Below are positions 17,173 to 26,503 of a DNA stretch of 61,712 nucleotides, piece after piece. The translations under genes were made by a program, and so were the position numbers. Position 1 is the stretch's first letter. Each line of letters opens with the position of its first letter. The DNA comes from Oscillospiraceae bacterium (lineage in GTDB: Bacteria; Bacillota; Clostridia; Oscillospirales; JAAYOS01): contig JAISEG010000003.1 in NCBI GenBank assembly GCA_031264245.1, positions 1 through 61,712 of the forward strand. Reading direction: 5' to 3'. The notes under the pieces were generated by a model. That model had not been told where the DNA came from and did not search any database. It saw only the letters and a list, made by a program, of their open reading frames with translations.

Positions 17173-17418
17173 GTGGCGGAGAAAAAGGAAACGAAGAAGC
17201 TCTCTTTCGAGCAGGCAATGCTGCGGCTTGAGGAGATAGTCAAGCTTTTGGAGCGCGGTGAAGCGCCGATAGAGAAATCCCTTGAGCTGTTTGAGGAAGG
17301 CGCCGCTCTTATGAAGGTGTGCGCGGGGATACTTGACAAGGCGGAGATGAAGGTTAAAAAGCTGACCGAGGCGGATGAAGAAGAACCGGTATTTTCACTC
17401 TTTGAAGAGGAGCAGTGA
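17173..17418 (+). CDS. xseB: exodeoxyribonuclease VII small subunit
   Basis: An 81-residue helical subunit that wraps the XseA stalk. The family pattern SFEQAMLRLEEIVKLLERGE, then SLELFEEG, is clear. The start codon is GTG at 17173 with AAAGGAG 9 bases upstream. It is immediately followed by ispA. Confidence 0.95.
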   Translation: MAEKKETKKLSFEQAMLRLEEIVKLLERGEAPIEKSLELFEEGAALMKVCAGILDKAEMKVKKLTEADEEEPVFSLFEEEQ

Positions 17419-17422
17419 GGAT

Positions 17423-18316
17423 ATGGATTATCTAAGTGAATTCAACAGCAATATCGCGCATATAAATAAGAGCCTGGATATGTACTTTCGGGATTCGGAC
17501 ATGCTGGAGGACTTTTCGCGGGTTGTACGGTACAGCCTGCTTGCGGGGGGAAAGCGTGTCCGCCCGATGCTGCTGCTCGAATTTTATAAGCTGCAAAGCG
17601 GAATGAGCGGATACGGCGGCGGGGCGATGATATTTGCGTGCGCGGTGGAAATGATCCACACATATTCACTTATCCATGACGACCTGCCGTGTATGGACAA
17701 CGACGACTACCGGCGCGGTCAGCTCACCTCGCACAAAAAATTCGGCGAGGCGAGAGCGGTGCTGGCGGGCGACGCGCTGCTTAATAAAGCGTTTGAGCTT
17801 ATTTTTACCGAAGCGGCCGGGAGCGGGATCCCCGCTGAAATTATCCTTGAGGCGGGGAAGGTAATTTCGGCGGCCTCCGGTTCTCGCGGCATGGTCGGCG
17901 GACAGATACTGGATATGGAAAACGAAGGCTTTTCCGCGGGACCTCAGCGGGTGGAGATAACCTCGGAGCTTAAAACGGGCGCGCTTTTTTCGGCGGCGTG
18001 TGAGTGCGGCGTCATCCTGGGCGGGGGAGGTGTGCAGGAGAGGGAAGCCGCGAAGAGGTATGCCCGGGACACCGGACTCGCGTTTCAGATAATGGACGAC
18101 ATATTGAACGTCGAAGGCACAAAGGAAAATATGGGAAAATCCATCGGGTCGGATAAAGCGAACAGGAAGGTGACGTTCGTGGATATATACGGCGCCGCGG
18201 AATGTAAAAGCAAGGTTTCCCAGCTTACGGCTTCGGCGCAAAAAGCCGTATCCGGGTTTAGGGACAGCGGCTATGCCGTCTGGCTTTCCGGCTTTCTGTC
18301 AGAAAGGAACCGTTAG
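17423..18316 (+). CDS. ispA: polyprenyl (farnesyl) diphosphate synthase
   Basis: A 297-residue prenyltransferase making farnesyl or geranylgeranyl diphosphate from IPP. The first aspartate-rich motif is DDLPCMDNDD; the second reads DDILN where most relatives have DDxxD. GGKRVRP and the HTYSLIHDD helix are typical. GTGAGG lies just before the ATG at 17423; the frame could open at 17375 but that lies within xseB. It provides the isoprenoid precursor used downstream, and sits with dxs as usual in Bacillota. Confidence 0.92.
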   Translation: MDYLSEFNSNIAHINKSLDMYFRDSDMLEDFSRVVRYSLLAGGKRVRPMLLLEFYKLQSGMSGYGGGAMIFACAVEMIHTYSLIHDDLPCMDNDDYRRGQLTSHKKFGEARAVLAGDALLNKAFELIFTEAAGSGIPAEIILEAGKVISAASGSRGMVGGQILDMENEGFSAGPQRVEITSELKTGALFSAACECGVILGGGGVQEREAAKRYARDTGLAFQIMDDILNVEGTKENMGKSIGSDKANRKVTFVDIYGAAECKSKVSQLTASAQKAVSGFRDSGYAVWLSGFLSERNR

Positions 18317-18349
18317 AGCCGTCCGGTTACTCTGTGGAAGCAATATTAA

Positions 18350-18892
18350 ATGGGAGAAGGATTAATTTTGTACTGTTTTAATATTATAGCCAGCGCCATT
18401 GCCGGTGTGAGCGCCTTAAAGGCGGGGGTGCTCCCGCTGCTCAAGGCTCAGGACGTTTTTGATATTATTTTCAGCAATCATCTTATAAATGTGGCTCTGC
18501 TGGCGTGGTTTATCGCGCAGGTATTGAAGGTGCTGATAGAAGCGTTTCTGCACAGGAAGGTGAATTTCAGGCGGCTTGTGGGCGGCGGCGGTATGCCAAG
18601 CTCGCACGCGGCCTGTGTGTGCGCTTTGGCGGCGGCGGCGTGCAAGACACTGGGGATAAGCTCTCCGATATTTGGGGTGGCGGCGGTGCTCGCTTTTATA
18701 GTGATGTACGACGCGTCAAATGTGAGGCAGGCAGCTGGGGAACAGGCGAAAATATTAAATTATATGATCAAGCACTGGAAGGAGACGACCCCTGAGATAT
18801 TCGGAAAGGAGCTTAAAGAGTTTATAGGACATACGCCTTTTCAGGTTATTATAGGAGCTGCTCTGGGGATAGGAATAGGGATATTGATATAA
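18350..18892 (+). CDS. divergent PAP2 family membrane protein (YuiD-like)
   Basis: A 180-residue membrane protein of the DUF212 or divergent PAP2 family. Signatures are GMPSSHAA, YDASNVRQAAGEQA and GHTPFQVIIGAALG, with about four membrane segments. By family it could dephosphorylate an isoprenoid or lipid phosphate, which fits its position after ispA, but the substrate is unproven. The ATG at 18350 has a weak ribosome-binding site. A TTG at 18368 preceded by GAAGGA is an alternative start. The OLE RNA gene follows. Confidence 0.85.
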   Translation: MGEGLILYCFNIIASAIAGVSALKAGVLPLLKAQDVFDIIFSNHLINVALLAWFIAQVLKVLIEAFLHRKVNFRRLVGGGGMPSSHAACVCALAAAACKTLGISSPIFGVAAVLAFIVMYDASNVRQAAGEQAKILNYMIKHWKETTPEIFGKELKEFIGHTPFQVIIGAALGIGIGILI

Positions 18893-18907
18893 AATGGGGA
18901 ATTTTTA

Positions 18908-18944
18908 CAATAACTTTTATTTTTTATGAAATCAAAAGTTATTG
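18908..18944. repeat. hairpin behind the PAP2 gene
   Basis: CAATAACTTTT pairs with AAAAGTTATTG (11 bp) across an AT-rich loop. It may attenuate read-through into the OLE RNA. No clean T-run follows. Confidence 0.45.
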
Positions 18945-19040
18945 CCGCAACTCTGCCCGATTAATCCCGCAAGAAGAAGCCTATTATCCCATACCCAATC
19001 AATTTCGCCAAAAACAGAGTTATTCAGCTTTATTTGGCGC

Positions 19041-19070
19041 TTGATTATTTTTCAGAAAAAATGATATACT
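19041..19070 (+). promoter_or_regulatory. promoter of the OLE RNA
   Basis: TTGATT (19041-19046), 18 bp, then TATACT (19065-19070). Transcription would begin near 19077, immediately before the first paired bases of the RNA. This suggests the RNA can be made separately from the upstream operon. Confidence 0.6.
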
Positions 19071-19079
19071 TTAGTATAA

Positions 19080-19730
19080 GATGTGGTGGCGCAGTATCCT
19101 AGTCAGAGCTGCCGGCTGTGAGGGCGGGCCTAAAAATCCGCAGAAGGGCACATCGATGAAGTCCCTGGTGCTTGCTTTATTCGCCCAGATTAGGGTGGGT
19201 GCTGGGGGTTAAGACTTCAGGGCGGTTTGCAATGGCATGCAAAACGCGACCCTGCTGTCGTGGAGACCTGTTGTTGTGCCGGAAACCATCAAAGTGGTCG
19301 ACCGGTACGAGACAGGATTAAACCTGTATTGCGGTGTGTGGTAATGCGCTGTGTACAGAGTAGCCTGCCTTGAGGTGGCTATGGTGAATTCGGGAACAAG
19401 GCGTTGGAGCTGCCGGCCGCGGTAACAATGTCATCGCTCGATGAAACCATATCTGCAAAAGAGGCTAGTAGCCGGCGTGACTGTAGTGGAAAACACCTAG
19501 GCTGTCCGCTTTGGGGCATTAAATGGATTGCAGTATGGACTAAGTGGTAATCCGGTTCCTTCTACAGCGATTCCAATGAATATTGCCCTGCAATATTCTC
19601 ATCTATCAGGATCGCTGTAAGGCACAGGTTTGAAAGGGAAACCGCCTGATCGGCGACGAGAGGTAACCTTGTGTGGAAATCAGACTGGACCTAAGCCGTA
19701 AGATTTACATTTAATGCCGCCACCATATAA
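19080..19730 (+). ncRNA. ole: OLE RNA (ornate, large, extremophilic RNA)
   Basis: About 650 nt with no sensible reading frame, placed between ispA/PAP2 and dxs. The ends pair (GGTGGCG at 19085-19091 with CGCCACC at 19718-19724), and many internal short helices are visible. The gene downstream encodes a small membrane protein matching OapA. Size, terminal helix, gene order (nusB, xseA, xseB, ispA, RNA, membrane protein, dxs, tlyA, argR, recN) and the adjacent protein all match the OLE locus described from Bacillus halodurans and Clostridia. By that work the RNA forms a membrane ribonucleoprotein with OapA and is linked to tolerance of short-chain alcohols, cold and metal stress. The function here is inferred from the family. 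Confidence 0.9.
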
Positions 19731-19789
19731 CCTGCGCATACATATAATATTAACAGGCATGTACCATAAAAGGAGAAGACTTTACACAT

Positions 19790-20383
19790 ATGGAAGACTC
19801 GTCATCAGGTAAGCCGCGGCTGCCCAAAAAGGACAGGGGACAGAAGAAATCCGTGCTCCGTTGGGCGGTGAAGCTCTTTGTTGTAACCATCTTTATCTCA
19901 ATGTTTTTCAGCCTCCTCTCGCAGGGAATACTGAAGGACGTTGGATATTTGGTGGCGTTTTTTGTCTTGGCTTTTTTTATACTTCTGGGAATCATTTTTG
20001 ATATTATCGGGGTTGCGGTCACCTCCGCGTCGGAACCGCCCTTTAACTCCATGGCTTCGCGCAAGGTCGCGGGAGCGAGGGAAGCGATTATCCTTGTCCG
20101 GCGCGCGGATAAGGTGAGCTCCTTTTGCAACGATGTGGTCGGCGACATATCGGGTATCATCAGCGGTTCCACCGGCGCGCTGATAGCGGCGGCGCTTGTA
20201 ACCGACTTTTCGGTCAACACGGTTGTGGTTCAGCTCATTATCTCCGGGCTTGTCTCCGGATTTACGGTGGGCGGCAAGGCGCTTGGAAAGGGCGTCGCCA
20301 TTTCGCACAGCACCCGTATAGTCCATTTCACAGGCAAATTAATATTTGTATTCAAGTCCATTTTCCTCCGCTCGAAGAAATGA
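19790..20383 (+). CDS. oapA: OLE-associated membrane protein OapA
   Basis: A 197-residue basic membrane protein directly after the OLE RNA. A lysine/arginine-rich start (residues 8-24) precedes membrane segments at about 27-48, 50-78 and 128-160, and the C-terminus is again basic. The pair D115/D119 (DVVGD) forms a DxxxD motif of the kind reported as functionally important in OapA; equating these residues is my inference. The basic flanks would suit RNA binding at the membrane. AGGAG lies about 14 bases before the ATG, slightly long spacing. It is known in the family to bind OLE RNA, and the position supports the same here. Confidence 0.87.
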   Translation: MEDSSSGKPRLPKKDRGQKKSVLRWAVKLFVVTIFISMFFSLLSQGILKDVGYLVAFFVLAFFILLGIIFDIIGVAVTSASEPPFNSMASRKVAGAREAIILVRRADKVSSFCNDVVGDISGIISGSTGALIAAALVTDFSVNTVVVQLIISGLVSGFTVGGKALGKGVAISHSTRIVHFTGKLIFVFKSIFLRSKK

Positions 20384-20396
20384 TACCAATCTCGGG

Positions 20397-20473
20397 CAAA
20401 AACCTGATTTCGATCACAACCCTTGACGAGATATTCGTATAAGGCTCAGTGTGATCGATTTTTGGTTTTTTAT
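20397..20473 (+). terminator. candidate terminator after oapA
   Basis: AAAAACC and CGATCACA (ending near 20417) mirror TGTGATCG and GGTTTTTT (20449-20470) across an internal loop of about 30 nt. The T-rich 3' side suits termination before dxs. The remaining 20474-20628 is AT-rich leader DNA with no gene. Confidence 0.45.
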
Positions 20474-20628
20474 TTTGAGGCTTTGGGGAGAATATGGGAT
20501 ACCAATATCGGAATAAAACGTTAAATTAATAAATATTCATAAACAATGAGATAATTCTATTGTAATATACATAAAACTCTATTATCATAATATCTATGAA
20601 ATAAATTGATTATATTGGGGAAATTCAG

Positions 20629-22518
20629 ATGGCATATCTTGAGGAGATAAACAGCCCGGAGGATATAAAAAAGCTTAACTACGATGAGCTGGACGCCCTT
20701 TGCGGGGAGATACGCCGCTTTTTGATAGACAACATTTCAAAGAGCGGCGGGCACCTGGCGTCCAACCTGGGTGTGGTTGAGCTTACAGTCGCTGTTCATA
20801 AGGTGTTTGACACCTCGCGGGACAGGTTGATTTTCGATGTGGGGCACCAGTGTTACACGCACAAGATAATCACAGGCAGGCGGGAGGAGTTTGCCTCGCT
20901 TCGCAGCTACGGCGGGCTTTCCGGTTTCCCAAAGCCTTCGGAAAGTATACATGACGCGTTCCCGGCGGGACACGCGTCCACCTCGGTTTCCGCCGCGCTC
21001 GGGATTTCCAGGGCAAGAACCATCAAAAACGAAAGCTATCACGTAATTTCCGTTTTGGGTGACGGCGCCCTGACCGGAGGGATGGTATACGAAGCGCTGA
21101 ACGACGCGGGGCAGAGCCGCGAGCCGATGATAATTATTCTAAACGACAACGGGATGTCCATACAGAAAAACGTCGGAGGAGTGGGGAAGCAGCTTGCGAG
21201 GCTGCGTTTGGGGCATGGATACTCCGGGTTCAAAAACAGCTTCCGCCGCGCGACCTCCAAGCTTCCGGGGGGAGGCTTCATATACAGGGTCGTACACGCC
21301 GCAAAAAACCTGGTTAAAAATGTTTTGGTTCGGGGCAGCATTTTCGAGGACATGGGGTTTACCTATCTGGGACCTATTGACGGGCACGACATCAAATCAC
21401 TGTGCAGCTTTCTCAGGATAGCGAAAGGCTACAACGGACCGGTCCTTATGCACCTTTCAACCGTGAAGGGAAACGGATACAAGCCCGCCGAGGAGCGTCC
21501 GGAAAAATATCACGGGATATCAAGGTTTGATATAGCCTCGGGAGAATTGCTGGCAAAGCCGGACAGAACGTTTTCCGAGGTGTTCGGAGATAAGCTTGTG
21601 AAGCTTGCGGGAAAGGATTCGAGGATATGCGCCGTGACGGCGGCGATGCAAAACGGCACGGGGCTTGACAGCTTTGCGGCGGGATACCCCGCGCGCTTCT
21701 TCGACGTTGGCATCGCGGAGGAGCACGCGGTCACAATGGCGGCTGGTATGGCGGCGCAAGGGCTGCTCCCGGTGTTCGCGGTCTACTCAACCTTTTCGCA
21801 GCGGTGCTACGATATGCTTATCCATGATGTGGCGCTGCAAAATGCGCACGTCGTCTTTGCCATCGACAGGGCGGGAATAGCGGGTGAGGACGGGGAGACG
21901 CATCAGGGGGTGTTTGACGCCGTGTTTCTTCCGCAGATACCCGGGATGAAGGTGTACTGTCCGTCAAGCTTTGCCGAGCTTGAAAATATGCTGGAGGACG
22001 CTGTGATGTTCGAAAGCGGACCTGTCGCGGTGAGGTATCCCCGGGGAGGGGAGGGCGCCTATACCGCCGTGTCGCGGGGGGAGAGCGAGGTTCTCGCAAA
22101 GGGGAAGGACATTACGCTTGTTTCCTATGGAATTATGATAAACGAGGTTTTACACGCCCGCGAGGAGCTGGAGAAGGCGGGCATATCGACCGAGGTGATA
22201 AAGCTGAATACCCTGTCCCCGCTGGAGGTGAAAACAACGGCGGTCTCGGTGATGAAGACGAAGAAGGTCATCTTTGCCGAGGACTGCGTGGACGAAGGCT
22301 CGGCGGGCAGACGTATGCTGGCGGAGCTTTCGGGTCTGGGCATAGCTCCGGCGGGGTCACGGCTTTTGAATATCGGGAACAGGTTTTTGACGCATGGCAG
22401 TGTGGCTGAGCTGAGAGCCCTTGCGGGAATAGACAGCGCGGCTATATACAACGCGGCGCTTGAGGAATGTGGGATGAAAAATGAAGGAAAAGGTGCGGGC
22501 AGATCAGCTGCTATTTAA
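20629..22518 (+). CDS. dxs: 1-deoxy-D-xylulose-5-phosphate synthase
   Basis: A 629-residue TPP enzyme that condenses pyruvate and glyceraldehyde-3-phosphate, the first step of the MEP isoprenoid pathway. Visible motifs: GGHLASNLGVVELTVAVH, DVGHQCYTHKI, the TPP-binding GDGALTGGMVYEALNDAG, and the transketolase pyrimidine region with DVGIAEEHAVTMAAGMA. The C-terminal domain is complete. GGGG lies upstream of the ATG. The stop lies inside the next gene, so translation of tlyA is coupled. Confidence 0.97.
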   Translation: MAYLEEINSPEDIKKLNYDELDALCGEIRRFLIDNISKSGGHLASNLGVVELTVAVHKVFDTSRDRLIFDVGHQCYTHKIITGRREEFASLRSYGGLSGFPKPSESIHDAFPAGHASTSVSAALGISRARTIKNESYHVISVLGDGALTGGMVYEALNDAGQSREPMIIILNDNGMSIQKNVGGVGKQLARLRLGHGYSGFKNSFRRATSKLPGGGFIYRVVHAAKNLVKNVLVRGSIFEDMGFTYLGPIDGHDIKSLCSFLRIAKGYNGPVLMHLSTVKGNGYKPAEERPEKYHGISRFDIASGELLAKPDRTFSEVFGDKLVKLAGKDSRICAVTAAMQNGTGLDSFAAGYPARFFDVGIAEEHAVTMAAGMAAQGLLPVFAVYSTFSQRCYDMLIHDVALQNAHVVFAIDRAGIAGEDGETHQGVFDAVFLPQIPGMKVYCPSSFAELENMLEDAVMFESGPVAVRYPRGGEGAYTAVSRGESEVLAKGKDITLVSYGIMINEVLHAREELEKAGISTEVIKLNTLSPLEVKTTAVSVMKTKKVIFAEDCVDEGSAGRRMLAELSGLGIAPAGSRLLNIGNRFLTHGSVAELRALAGIDSAAIYNAALEECGMKNEGKGAGRSAAI

Positions 22519-23299
22519 TAACGGTCTCTGCGAAAGCAGGGAAAAGGCAAAGGCTCTGATAATGTCGGGCAGTGTGTATCTAGACGGCAGGCGTCTCGAC
22601 AAGCCGGGAATCCAGGTGGAGGGCGACGGCAAAATCGAGATACGCGGAGGCGCTCCGAAGTACGTAAGCCGGGGAGGGCTAAAGCTTGAAAAGGCGTTGA
22701 GCGAGTTTGGGCTCGACTTAAACGGGGTGAAAGCCGCCGATATCGGAGCTTCGACGGGAGGATTTACCGACTGTATGCTTATGAACGGCGCGGAAAAGGT
22801 GTACGCCATAGATGTGGGCTACGGTCAGCTTGCGTGGAAGCTCAGGAATGACAGCCGCGTAGTGGTGCTGGAGCGCACAAATATAAGGGATGTAACGGCG
22901 GGAGCAGTGCCGGAGAAGCTGGATTTCGCGTCGGTGGATGTGTCCTTTATTTCGTTGCGGCTGGTTTTGCCGTGTATAAACCGGCTTTTGAAGGAAGGCG
23001 GAGAGGTGGTGGCGCTTATCAAGCCGCAGTTTGAAGCGGGCAGGGAAAAGGTCGGGAAAAAAGGTGTGGTGCGTGACCCGACGGTGCATGAGGAGGTGCT
23101 GAACGCCTTCTTAAACCACTCGGCGGCTTCCGGATTTCAGCTGCTTGGCATGTCGTTTTCACCGATAAAGGGACCTGAGGGGAACATCGAATACCTGGCG
23201 CATCTGAAAAAAGCAGCGGACGGAGCGGTTTCGGCTCAGGAGGACCGGGCGCAGGGGATAGGGGCGCTTGTCGCGCAGTCGCACGAAGTGTTAAAATAA
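22481..23299 (+). CDS. tlyA: TlyA-family rRNA 2'-O-methyltransferase
   Basis: A 272-residue protein with an N-terminal S4 RNA-binding domain (RADQLLFNNGLCESREKAKALI) and an FtsJ-type methyltransferase domain (AADIGASTGGFTDCML, then SVDVSFISL). In other bacteria it 2'-O-methylates 16S and/or 23S rRNA. The gene overlaps dxs by 38 bp, as is common in Bacillota. Hemolysin annotations of this family are historical. Confidence 0.93.
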   Translation: MKEKVRADQLLFNNGLCESREKAKALIMSGSVYLDGRRLDKPGIQVEGDGKIEIRGGAPKYVSRGGLKLEKALSEFGLDLNGVKAADIGASTGGFTDCMLMNGAEKVYAIDVGYGQLAWKLRNDSRVVVLERTNIRDVTAGAVPEKLDFASVDVSFISLRLVLPCINRLLKEGGEVVALIKPQFEAGREKVGKKGVVRDPTVHEEVLNAFLNHSAASGFQLLGMSFSPIKGPEGNIEYLAHLKKAADGAVSAQEDRAQGIGALVAQSHEVLK

Positions 23300-23351
23300 A
23301 TACGGCGGCTGTATTGCTCCGTTCGGATAGAGGCTGTAGGAGGGAAGTATA

Positions 23352-24197
23352 TTGAGGTCGGTATTTCTGTTTACAAATTATAGTAAGGACCCCGGCTTTT
23401 TGGAGAGCGGCAGGGTGGCTGAGATATTTCACTCGAGGGGCATTGAGGTTTTGACCTCCGCTGAGGAGTGGGGGGACAAGCCCGAATACGTCCGCTGTAT
23501 GCCTCAGAGGGAGGCGGTGGACCGGTGCGACATAATAACAAGCCTGGGCGGCGACGGAACGATCCTTCGCGTCTGCCAGGTCGCGGTCGAGTTTGACAAG
23601 CCGATTCTGGGGGTGAACCTGGGAAATATCGGGTTTATGGCTGAGATCGAAAGGGACGCGCTGGAAAGGATACATACGGTTATCGACGGCGGCTATACTA
23701 TAGATAAACGTATGCTTATTTCCGGCAATGTAAAACGCGGGGAGGAAACAAGGTTTTCAGCCGCGGCGTTAAATGACATTGTGGTATCCCGCGGTTCCGC
23801 CTCCCGCGCGATAGAGCTTGAGCTGTGGAACGGCTCGCACCGCATCGCAAATTACAAGTGTGACGGCATAATCGCCGCAACCCCAACGGGCTCAACGGCT
23901 TATTCCCTCGCGGCGGGGGGACCGATTGTGGGTCCGGATTCGCAAAACATAGTGGTGACCCCGATTTGCGCGCACACGCTATATGCTAAATCCTTCGTAT
24001 TCGGCGCGGACAACACGATAAATATCCGCCGCGCGTCGAGGGAGGAGGGCGTCTTTTTGACGGTTGACGGCGCCGGGGGCAGCGCGGTTGAAGCCGGTGA
24101 AACGGTGGAAATTAAGAAGTCGGACAAGCTGTGCAAATTAATAAGGTTGGATAACTTTAACTTTTATGATATAATTAACAGGAAGCTGTCGATATAG
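23352..24197 (+). CDS. nadK: NAD kinase
   Basis: A 281-residue ATP- or polyphosphate-dependent NAD kinase. The catalytic GGDGT (in SLGGDGTILRV), NLGNIGFMAEIE and the substrate loop GIIAATPTGSTAYSLAAGGP are present. Translation begins at TTG (23352); AGGAGGG (23339-23345) lies 6 bases upstream, so the non-AUG start is well supported. It sits between tlyA and argR as in many Bacillota. Confidence 0.95.
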   Translation: MRSVFLFTNYSKDPGFLESGRVAEIFHSRGIEVLTSAEEWGDKPEYVRCMPQREAVDRCDIITSLGGDGTILRVCQVAVEFDKPILGVNLGNIGFMAEIERDALERIHTVIDGGYTIDKRMLISGNVKRGEETRFSAAALNDIVVSRGSASRAIELELWNGSHRIANYKCDGIIAATPTGSTAYSLAAGGPIVGPDSQNIVVTPICAHTLYAKSFVFGADNTINIRRASREEGVFLTVDGAGGSAVEAGETVEIKKSDKLCKLIRLDNFNFYDIINRKLSI

Positions 24198-24243
24198 GCG
24201 GGCGGACAGAGTAATCGGAAAAAACCTGAGAGGGTGTAAATTT

Positions 24244-24690
24244 ATGAAAGCAGCCAGGCACCGAAAAATTGTCGAAATTATACAAAATCAAAATATCGAG
24301 ACGCAGGAGGAGCTGGCGAGCCGGCTTCGCGACTTTGATATTGACGCTACGCAGGCGACAATATCGAGGGATATCAAGGAGCTTAGGATACAAAAGACCC
24401 CTACCGAAGCCGGTTCATACAAATATTCTATACCGGGTTACTCCGCCGAACAGGATCTGGACGTCAGGCTTCGCACAATTTTCAGGGAAGGCGTGACGTC
24501 TGTGGATTACGCCAAAAATATTGTCGTTATCAAGACGATACCCGGGCTTGCCTCCGCGGCGTGTCTGGCTATTGACGCGATGAGCTATGATTATATAGTG
24601 GGTTCGCTGGCGGGCGACGATACCGGCATCATCATACTGCGCGACGACGAGCACGCGCACTCATTTTGTTTGCGGCTGAGCAACCTGTAA
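24244..24690 (+). CDS. argR: arginine repressor ArgR/AhrC
   Basis: A 148-residue regulator. The N-terminal winged helix-turn-helix (ATQATISRDIKELRIQKTP) is followed by an arginine-binding, hexamer-forming domain with AGDDTGIIILRDD. By family it represses arginine synthesis and activates catabolism when arginine is bound. No arginine genes lie nearby; the position before recN is conserved in Bacillota. GAGAGGG lies upstream of the ATG. Confidence 0.94.
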   Translation: MKAARHRKIVEIIQNQNIETQEELASRLRDFDIDATQATISRDIKELRIQKTPTEAGSYKYSIPGYSAEQDLDVRLRTIFREGVTSVDYAKNIVVIKTIPGLASAACLAIDAMSYDYIVGSLAGDDTGIIILRDDEHAHSFCLRLSNL

Positions 24691-24732
24691 ATTTATATTT
24701 ATTATATTCAAGGGTATAGACGGAGCAAAAAA

Positions 24733-26433
24733 ATGTTACGATTATTACATATTGAAAATATTGCGGTTATCGAACGTGCCGACATCGAGTTCGGGGCCTG
24801 CTTCAATGTGCTCTCAGGTGAGACCGGAGCCGGGAAATCCATAGTTATTGACGCGATAAACGCCGTGCTCGGGGAGCGCACCGGAAAGGACATAATAAGG
24901 TCGGGGGAAAGGTCGGCGACGGTGTCGGCTCTGTTTAACGACCTGACGGACAGCGCGTCGCGGTGGCTTGAAGAAAACGGCTTTGAAGCGGATGAGGAGG
25001 GGCAGCTTTTTATACAGCGGCAGATAAGCGCCGACGGAAAGAACAGCTGCAAGATAAACGGAAGACCGGTCATCGTTTCGATACTGCGCCAGCTGGGAAC
25101 CCTCCTTGTAAACATCCACGGTCAGCATGACAGCCAGCAGCTTCTCGACGACAGGAGCCACATGGGATACCTTGACAGCTTTGCGGGGGACGCGGCGCTG
25201 CTCAAGCAGTATTCGGAAAGGTTCGATTCCATGCAAAAGACGGCGCGCGACATGGACAAGCTGCGGATGAGCGACGAGGAAAAAGCTGGGCGCATAGATA
25301 CCCTCAGGTACCGTGTGGACGAAATTGAAGCGGCTGAGCTGTCTCCGGGCGAGGAGGAAGAGCTGGAGTACAAGCGCGGCATTATAAAAAACAGCGAGAA
25401 GATAGCCGGGGCGGTTGAAGAGGGCTACTGTGCGATGTACGGCGGGGAGAGCGGCGACGGAGAATTTTCGAAGGGTGTGTATATCCTGCTGTCCGAGGCG
25501 GAAAAGGCGTTTTCCGGTATACGGGAGATAGACGAAAAGTTTTCCTCCCTTCATCAAAGGCTGGAGGAGATAAAATACAGCGCCTATGACATTGCCGAAA
25601 GCATCCGGGACATGCGGGAGGAGTACTCGTTTTCGGTTGAGGACGCCGACTATGTGGAGGGCAGGCTTGACCTGATAAACAAGCTCAAGAGGAAATACGG
25701 CTCCTCTGTGGAGGAAATACTCGAAAGCCTTGAGGAATATAAAAACGAGCTGGACGAAATCGAATTTTCCGAGCTTGCGCTTGACAAGCTGAGGCAAAGG
25801 TATGAAAAGGAGCGGGAAGAAGCGGAAGAACTTGCGGAAAAACTCACAGAGGTACGGGAAAAAGCCGGAAGGCGGCTCGCGGAGCAGATATGCGAGGAGC
25901 TTATCCAACTGGATATGAAAAATGTGCGGCTTTGCATAAGCTGCGGGCGAAAGGAGTTGTCCCGCGACGGGAGGGATGAAGTGAGCTTTTTGATTTCAGC
26001 GAACACCGGGGAGGAACCGCGCCCGCTTTCAAGGATAGCCTCCGGCGGAGAGCTGGCAAGGATAATGCTCGCGATGAAAAGCGTACTCTCCGGCGGCGAG
26101 GATGTGGCGACCTTCGTGTTTGACGAGGTGGATTCGGGTGTGAGCGGCAGAGCCGCCCAGAGGGTGGCGGAAAAGCTAGCGTCCACAGCGAAAAATAAGC
26201 AGGTGCTCTGTGTTACCCACCTCCCGCAGCTTGCGGCGATGGGGGATACGCACTTTTTAATATCGAAGAGCGAGAAGGACGGACGGACCTTCACCTCGGT
26301 TGAGCCGCTGGACGGCGAGGGCAGGGCGAGGGAGGTCGCGAGAATAATCGGCGGTGAAAGCATCACCGAGCTGACGGTACAAAATGCCGCCGAGCTTATT
26401 GAGTCGGCATGGAAATATAAAGCGTCGCTGTAA
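24733..26433 (+). CDS. recN: DNA repair protein RecN
   Basis: A 566-residue SMC-like ATPase acting early in double-strand-break repair. Walker A GETGAGKS (about 28-35), two long coiled-coil arms from about 150 to 390, the signature RIASGGELARIMLA, and Walker B TFVFDEVDSGVSG are in order. The length is typical. It is last of the tlyA-nadK-argR-recN group. Confidence 0.96.
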   Translation: MLRLLHIENIAVIERADIEFGACFNVLSGETGAGKSIVIDAINAVLGERTGKDIIRSGERSATVSALFNDLTDSASRWLEENGFEADEEGQLFIQRQISADGKNSCKINGRPVIVSILRQLGTLLVNIHGQHDSQQLLDDRSHMGYLDSFAGDAALLKQYSERFDSMQKTARDMDKLRMSDEEKAGRIDTLRYRVDEIEAAELSPGEEEELEYKRGIIKNSEKIAGAVEEGYCAMYGGESGDGEFSKGVYILLSEAEKAFSGIREIDEKFSSLHQRLEEIKYSAYDIAESIRDMREEYSFSVEDADYVEGRLDLINKLKRKYGSSVEEILESLEEYKNELDEIEFSELALDKLRQRYEKEREEAEELAEKLTEVREKAGRRLAEQICEELIQLDMKNVRLCISCGRKELSRDGRDEVSFLISANTGEEPRPLSRIASGGELARIMLAMKSVLSGGEDVATFVFDEVDSGVSGRAAQRVAEKLASTAKNKQVLCVTHLPQLAAMGDTHFLISKSEKDGRTFTSVEPLDGEGRAREVARIIGGESITELTVQNAAELIESAWKYKASL

Positions 26434-26503
26434 AACGACGGGATATTTCCCGCCCGGATTATAGGCGGATTAGTATAATATGTGAGGAGAATTTTCAGGT
26501 AAT

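Noticed and set aside
20480-20628. ArgR operator before dxs
   Set aside because: AATAAATATTCATAAA only loosely resembles an ARG box in AT-rich DNA; not strong enough to report.
24814-25908. Long open frame of 364 codons on the minus strand opposite recN
   Set aside because: It mirrors recN codons, has no ribosome-binding site or domain, and recN on the plus strand is complete.
26434-26503. T-box leader before tyrS
   Set aside because: Only 70 bp separate recN and tyrS; no T-box sequence or terminator fits.
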